Origin: a virus
Strand: one strand, 5' to 3'
IMG/VR virus record: IMGVR_UViG_3300020204_000252
Span: 1-29,990 of that record
Length of the DNA: 29,990 bases
Part shown: in pieces, positions 28,459 to 29,990 of the stretch
How the letters are laid out: every line of letters starts with the position of its first letter
How positions within the stretch are numbered: the stretch's first letter is position 1
Notes under the pieces: generated by a model
Seen by the model: only the letters and a program-made list of their open reading frames with translations
Told to the model about the DNA's origin: nothing
Databases searched by the model: none
Position numbers and translations under genes: made by a program

Positions 28459-29990
28459 TACGTTGTCCTCAACAATTCTCGCTTGACTTCCCGTTGCAAG
28501 ATCCTAGAAATTTCTTGCGCTATACGTTGAGCATCTTGTGCATTATTACCAGTAGAGGTAACGTAAATGTTTGGAGCAATGTTAACACTTGTTCCACCTT
28601 GTACAACTATTCCAGAACCCTGGGGAGTAGGCACATTGCCAATTGGGTCTCCTCCACCAAAGCCAAGTTCTTTTGTAATTGCTTGGGCTTTTGGCATGAT
28701 GGATTCTGTTTTGGCAAGTGGATTTCCATCAATGTTCCACGGTGCATAGTTACCACCACCGAACAGTATGCGAGCAGCTCGTACGTTTGTTTCTGGGTCG
28801 TACAATTCTTCGTTTTTACTAATTTTAAAATACCCACGCCTAGCCGGTCCCATTTTGCCCAGCATGTTTACTTGGAATAATCCGTATGACAAATCGTCGC
28901 TATCGTCTGCCATAGCTCCCGGAATCCAACGGGATTCTCTCCAAGAAATGGCAAGCATGTTGGTTATATCCTTGCCACGGAATCCCTTTTTGTACAAAAG
29001 TCGGGCTACGTCGTATGGATCCATTGGTTGTTTAGATCCGGTGAGACTTGAATAGTTGGTAGCCCCAATCTGATTTGCTACTCGTCGAACCGTTGCAGAT
29101 TCGCCAACGCCATCCATCCGAGCAGCGGTTGCTGAGAACGGCTCCCCAAGGATAGAAGCAATACTTAGTTGGCTAAATGTCTCGTAACTGGAGCCAAGTG
29201 CGCCGGGGGCTCCAATTACTTTGTCACCAACCACTGCTCCATTAGTTGGCTTTCCACGTGCATCTACTTCCACGTTTGCAGAATCACGACTTGTACCGGC
29301 TGGCTGACCCCACGGAGAACCCTGTTTTTCATATTCATAACGAGAGTCGGGAAGCTCTGCTGGCTGAACGTGCCAAGGTTCGTTGAGATTCTTGGCAAAT
29401 GTTTTTAGACCATACTTTTCAGCGTTCTTAACAACCCAGTCAAGATCACCAACGAGGTCGGCTGCCAAACCAATTTCGTGCATTGAACGCCCCGGAGGTG
29501 CGGCGGGGGCACCGGATACGTGTTTCCATCCTTTTCCATCCCAAGTCAAGTCTGCTTTTTCATTTCCTTGAACAGGGCGATAACGGTCTCTAAACATCCT
29601 TGCTTGCTCAGACTCAGATCGATGACCTGTACCAAGACCAACGTTTGGATTGGCAGCGAACATGCGAAGCAGTCGATCACGGAATCGAGAATTAAGTTTT
29701 GAGAATGATGGACTATTGGCTAGTTCACCAAGAGTCACGCGTTTTGCTGGAGTGTTGTAGCCCATCGGTACTTTTGTTAGTTGCGGATTACCGGTTTTAG
29801 CTGTCGGAACAGGGTCGCCGGACAGTAGTGTTGCTCCAGCTGCGGCCATTCCAAATGCAGCAGGTGCCCCAACTCCTGATGCTCCTGCAACAACACTACC
29901 CGCCATCAAAGCACCGCCCAGTACTTTACGAGCAATACTTCCTTTTGTAGATACACCAGTTCCAACAATTCCTGAAAGTTTGTCTTCAAA
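28458..29990 (-). CDS. Tape-measure-like / virion lysin with M15 peptidase and SLT domains, partial (5' end beyond right edge)
   Basis: The frame is open from base 29990 with no stop, so the N-terminus lies outside the window; an ATG at 29906 is unlikely to be the start. Visible parts in order: an Ala/Gly hydrophobic stretch (VLGGALMAGSVVAGASGVGA), then an M15 (VanY-type) peptidase region around 29660-29370 with FRDRLLRMFAANPNVGLGTG, HRSESEQARMF, the zinc ligands H-x6-D in SMHEIGLAADL (29480-29457) and EPWH (H at 29372-29370). An SLT lysozyme-like domain follows around 28950-28730 with catalytic Glu in SWRESRW (28937-28935), SYGLFQVN and NYAPWNI. The C-terminus is coiled-coil-like (AQRIAQEISRILQREVKREL). 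Both enzymes cut peptidoglycan for DNA injection. Confidence 0.85.
   Translation of the reverse strand, partial: FEDKLSGIVGTGVSTKGSIARKVLGGALMAGSVVAGASGVGAPAAFGMAAAGATLLSGDPVPTAKTGNPQLTKVPMGYNTPAKRVTLGELANSPSFSKLNSRFRDRLLRMFAANPNVGLGTGHRSESEQARMFRDRYRPVQGNEKADLTWDGKGWKHVSGAPAAPPGRSMHEIGLAADLVGDLDWVVKNAEKYGLKTFAKNLNEPWHVQPAELPDSRYEYEKQGSPWGQPAGTSRDSANVEVDARGKPTNGAVVGDKVIGAPGALGSSYETFSQLSIASILGEPFSATAARMDGVGESATVRRVANQIGATNYSSLTGSKQPMDPYDVARLLYKKGFRGKDITNMLAISWRESRWIPGAMADDSDDLSYGLFQVNMLGKMGPARRGYFKISKNEELYDPETNVRAARILFGGGNYAPWNIDGNPLAKTESIMPKAQAITKELGFGGGDPIGNVPTPQGSGIVVQGGTSVNIAPNIYVTSTGNNAQDAQRIAQEISRILQREVKRELLRTT

Overview
The window is part of a tailed-bacteriophage genome (Caudoviricetes) with contractile-tail (myovirus-type) baseplate genes. 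All 43 genes I can support lie on the minus strand, so transcription runs from right (29990) to left (1). Coding is almost continuous: most genes abut or overlap by a few bases (ATGA, TAATG and 8-bp overlaps), and the only gap above 50 bp is 20020-20176. The host cannot be read from the sequence. A dual-domain tail lysin, SpoVS and the overall gene style are compatible with a Gram-positive, perhaps actinobacterial, host, but this is inference only. No tRNA, CRISPR array, integrase, transposase, terminase, portal or capsid gene was seen.

Region 1 (29990 to 21101, in transcription order) is the tail-tip and baseplate module. It holds the C-terminal part of a large tape-measure-like or virion lysin protein with M15 peptidase and SLT lysozyme domains, then a 614-aa tail protein, a LysM protein, a gpD/gp27-like hub, an OB-fold spike or hub protein, a gp25-like wedge, a baseplate J-like wedge and a P2 gpI-like tail protein. 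A small membrane protein (holin-like) and a 216-aa protein of unknown function follow.

Region 2 (20176 to 12220) is the replication module. It starts after the one real intergenic gap with a winged-helix initiator-like gene that carries four 20-bp iterons inside its own coding sequence, the arrangement of lambda O and its origin. Next come two small unknown proteins, a DnaC-like helicase loader, an unknown protein, a DnaB-like helicase, a CHC2/Toprim primase, a SNF2-type helicase, a coiled-coil protein, a MerR-like DNA-binding protein and a gp32-like zinc-containing ssDNA-binding protein. The module reads as initiator to loader to helicase to primase, with the elongation and recombination genes after it.

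Region 3 (12216 to 6172) is the DNA polymerase and recombination module: family A DNA polymerase with 3'-5' exonuclease, two small proteins, a RecA-like recombinase, a short Hjc-like nuclease, a Cas4/RecB-type nuclease with Fe-S and zinc-ribbon cysteines, a helical unknown, a 54-aa zinc protein and an Mrr/Hjc-like QxK nuclease. Three different PD-(D/E)xK nucleases sit within about 2.3 kb.

Region 4 (6140 to 1) opens with a SpoVS (stage V sporulation protein S) homologue. It continues as a run of mostly lysine-rich or low-complexity proteins, several under 60 aa, including a DUF6321-like protein and a 515-aa AT-hook/Pro-Gly-rich protein. It ends in a truncated Gly-rich protein that shares a short GAVQGV-containing module with the 515-aa one. 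These may be virion or DNA-associated proteins.
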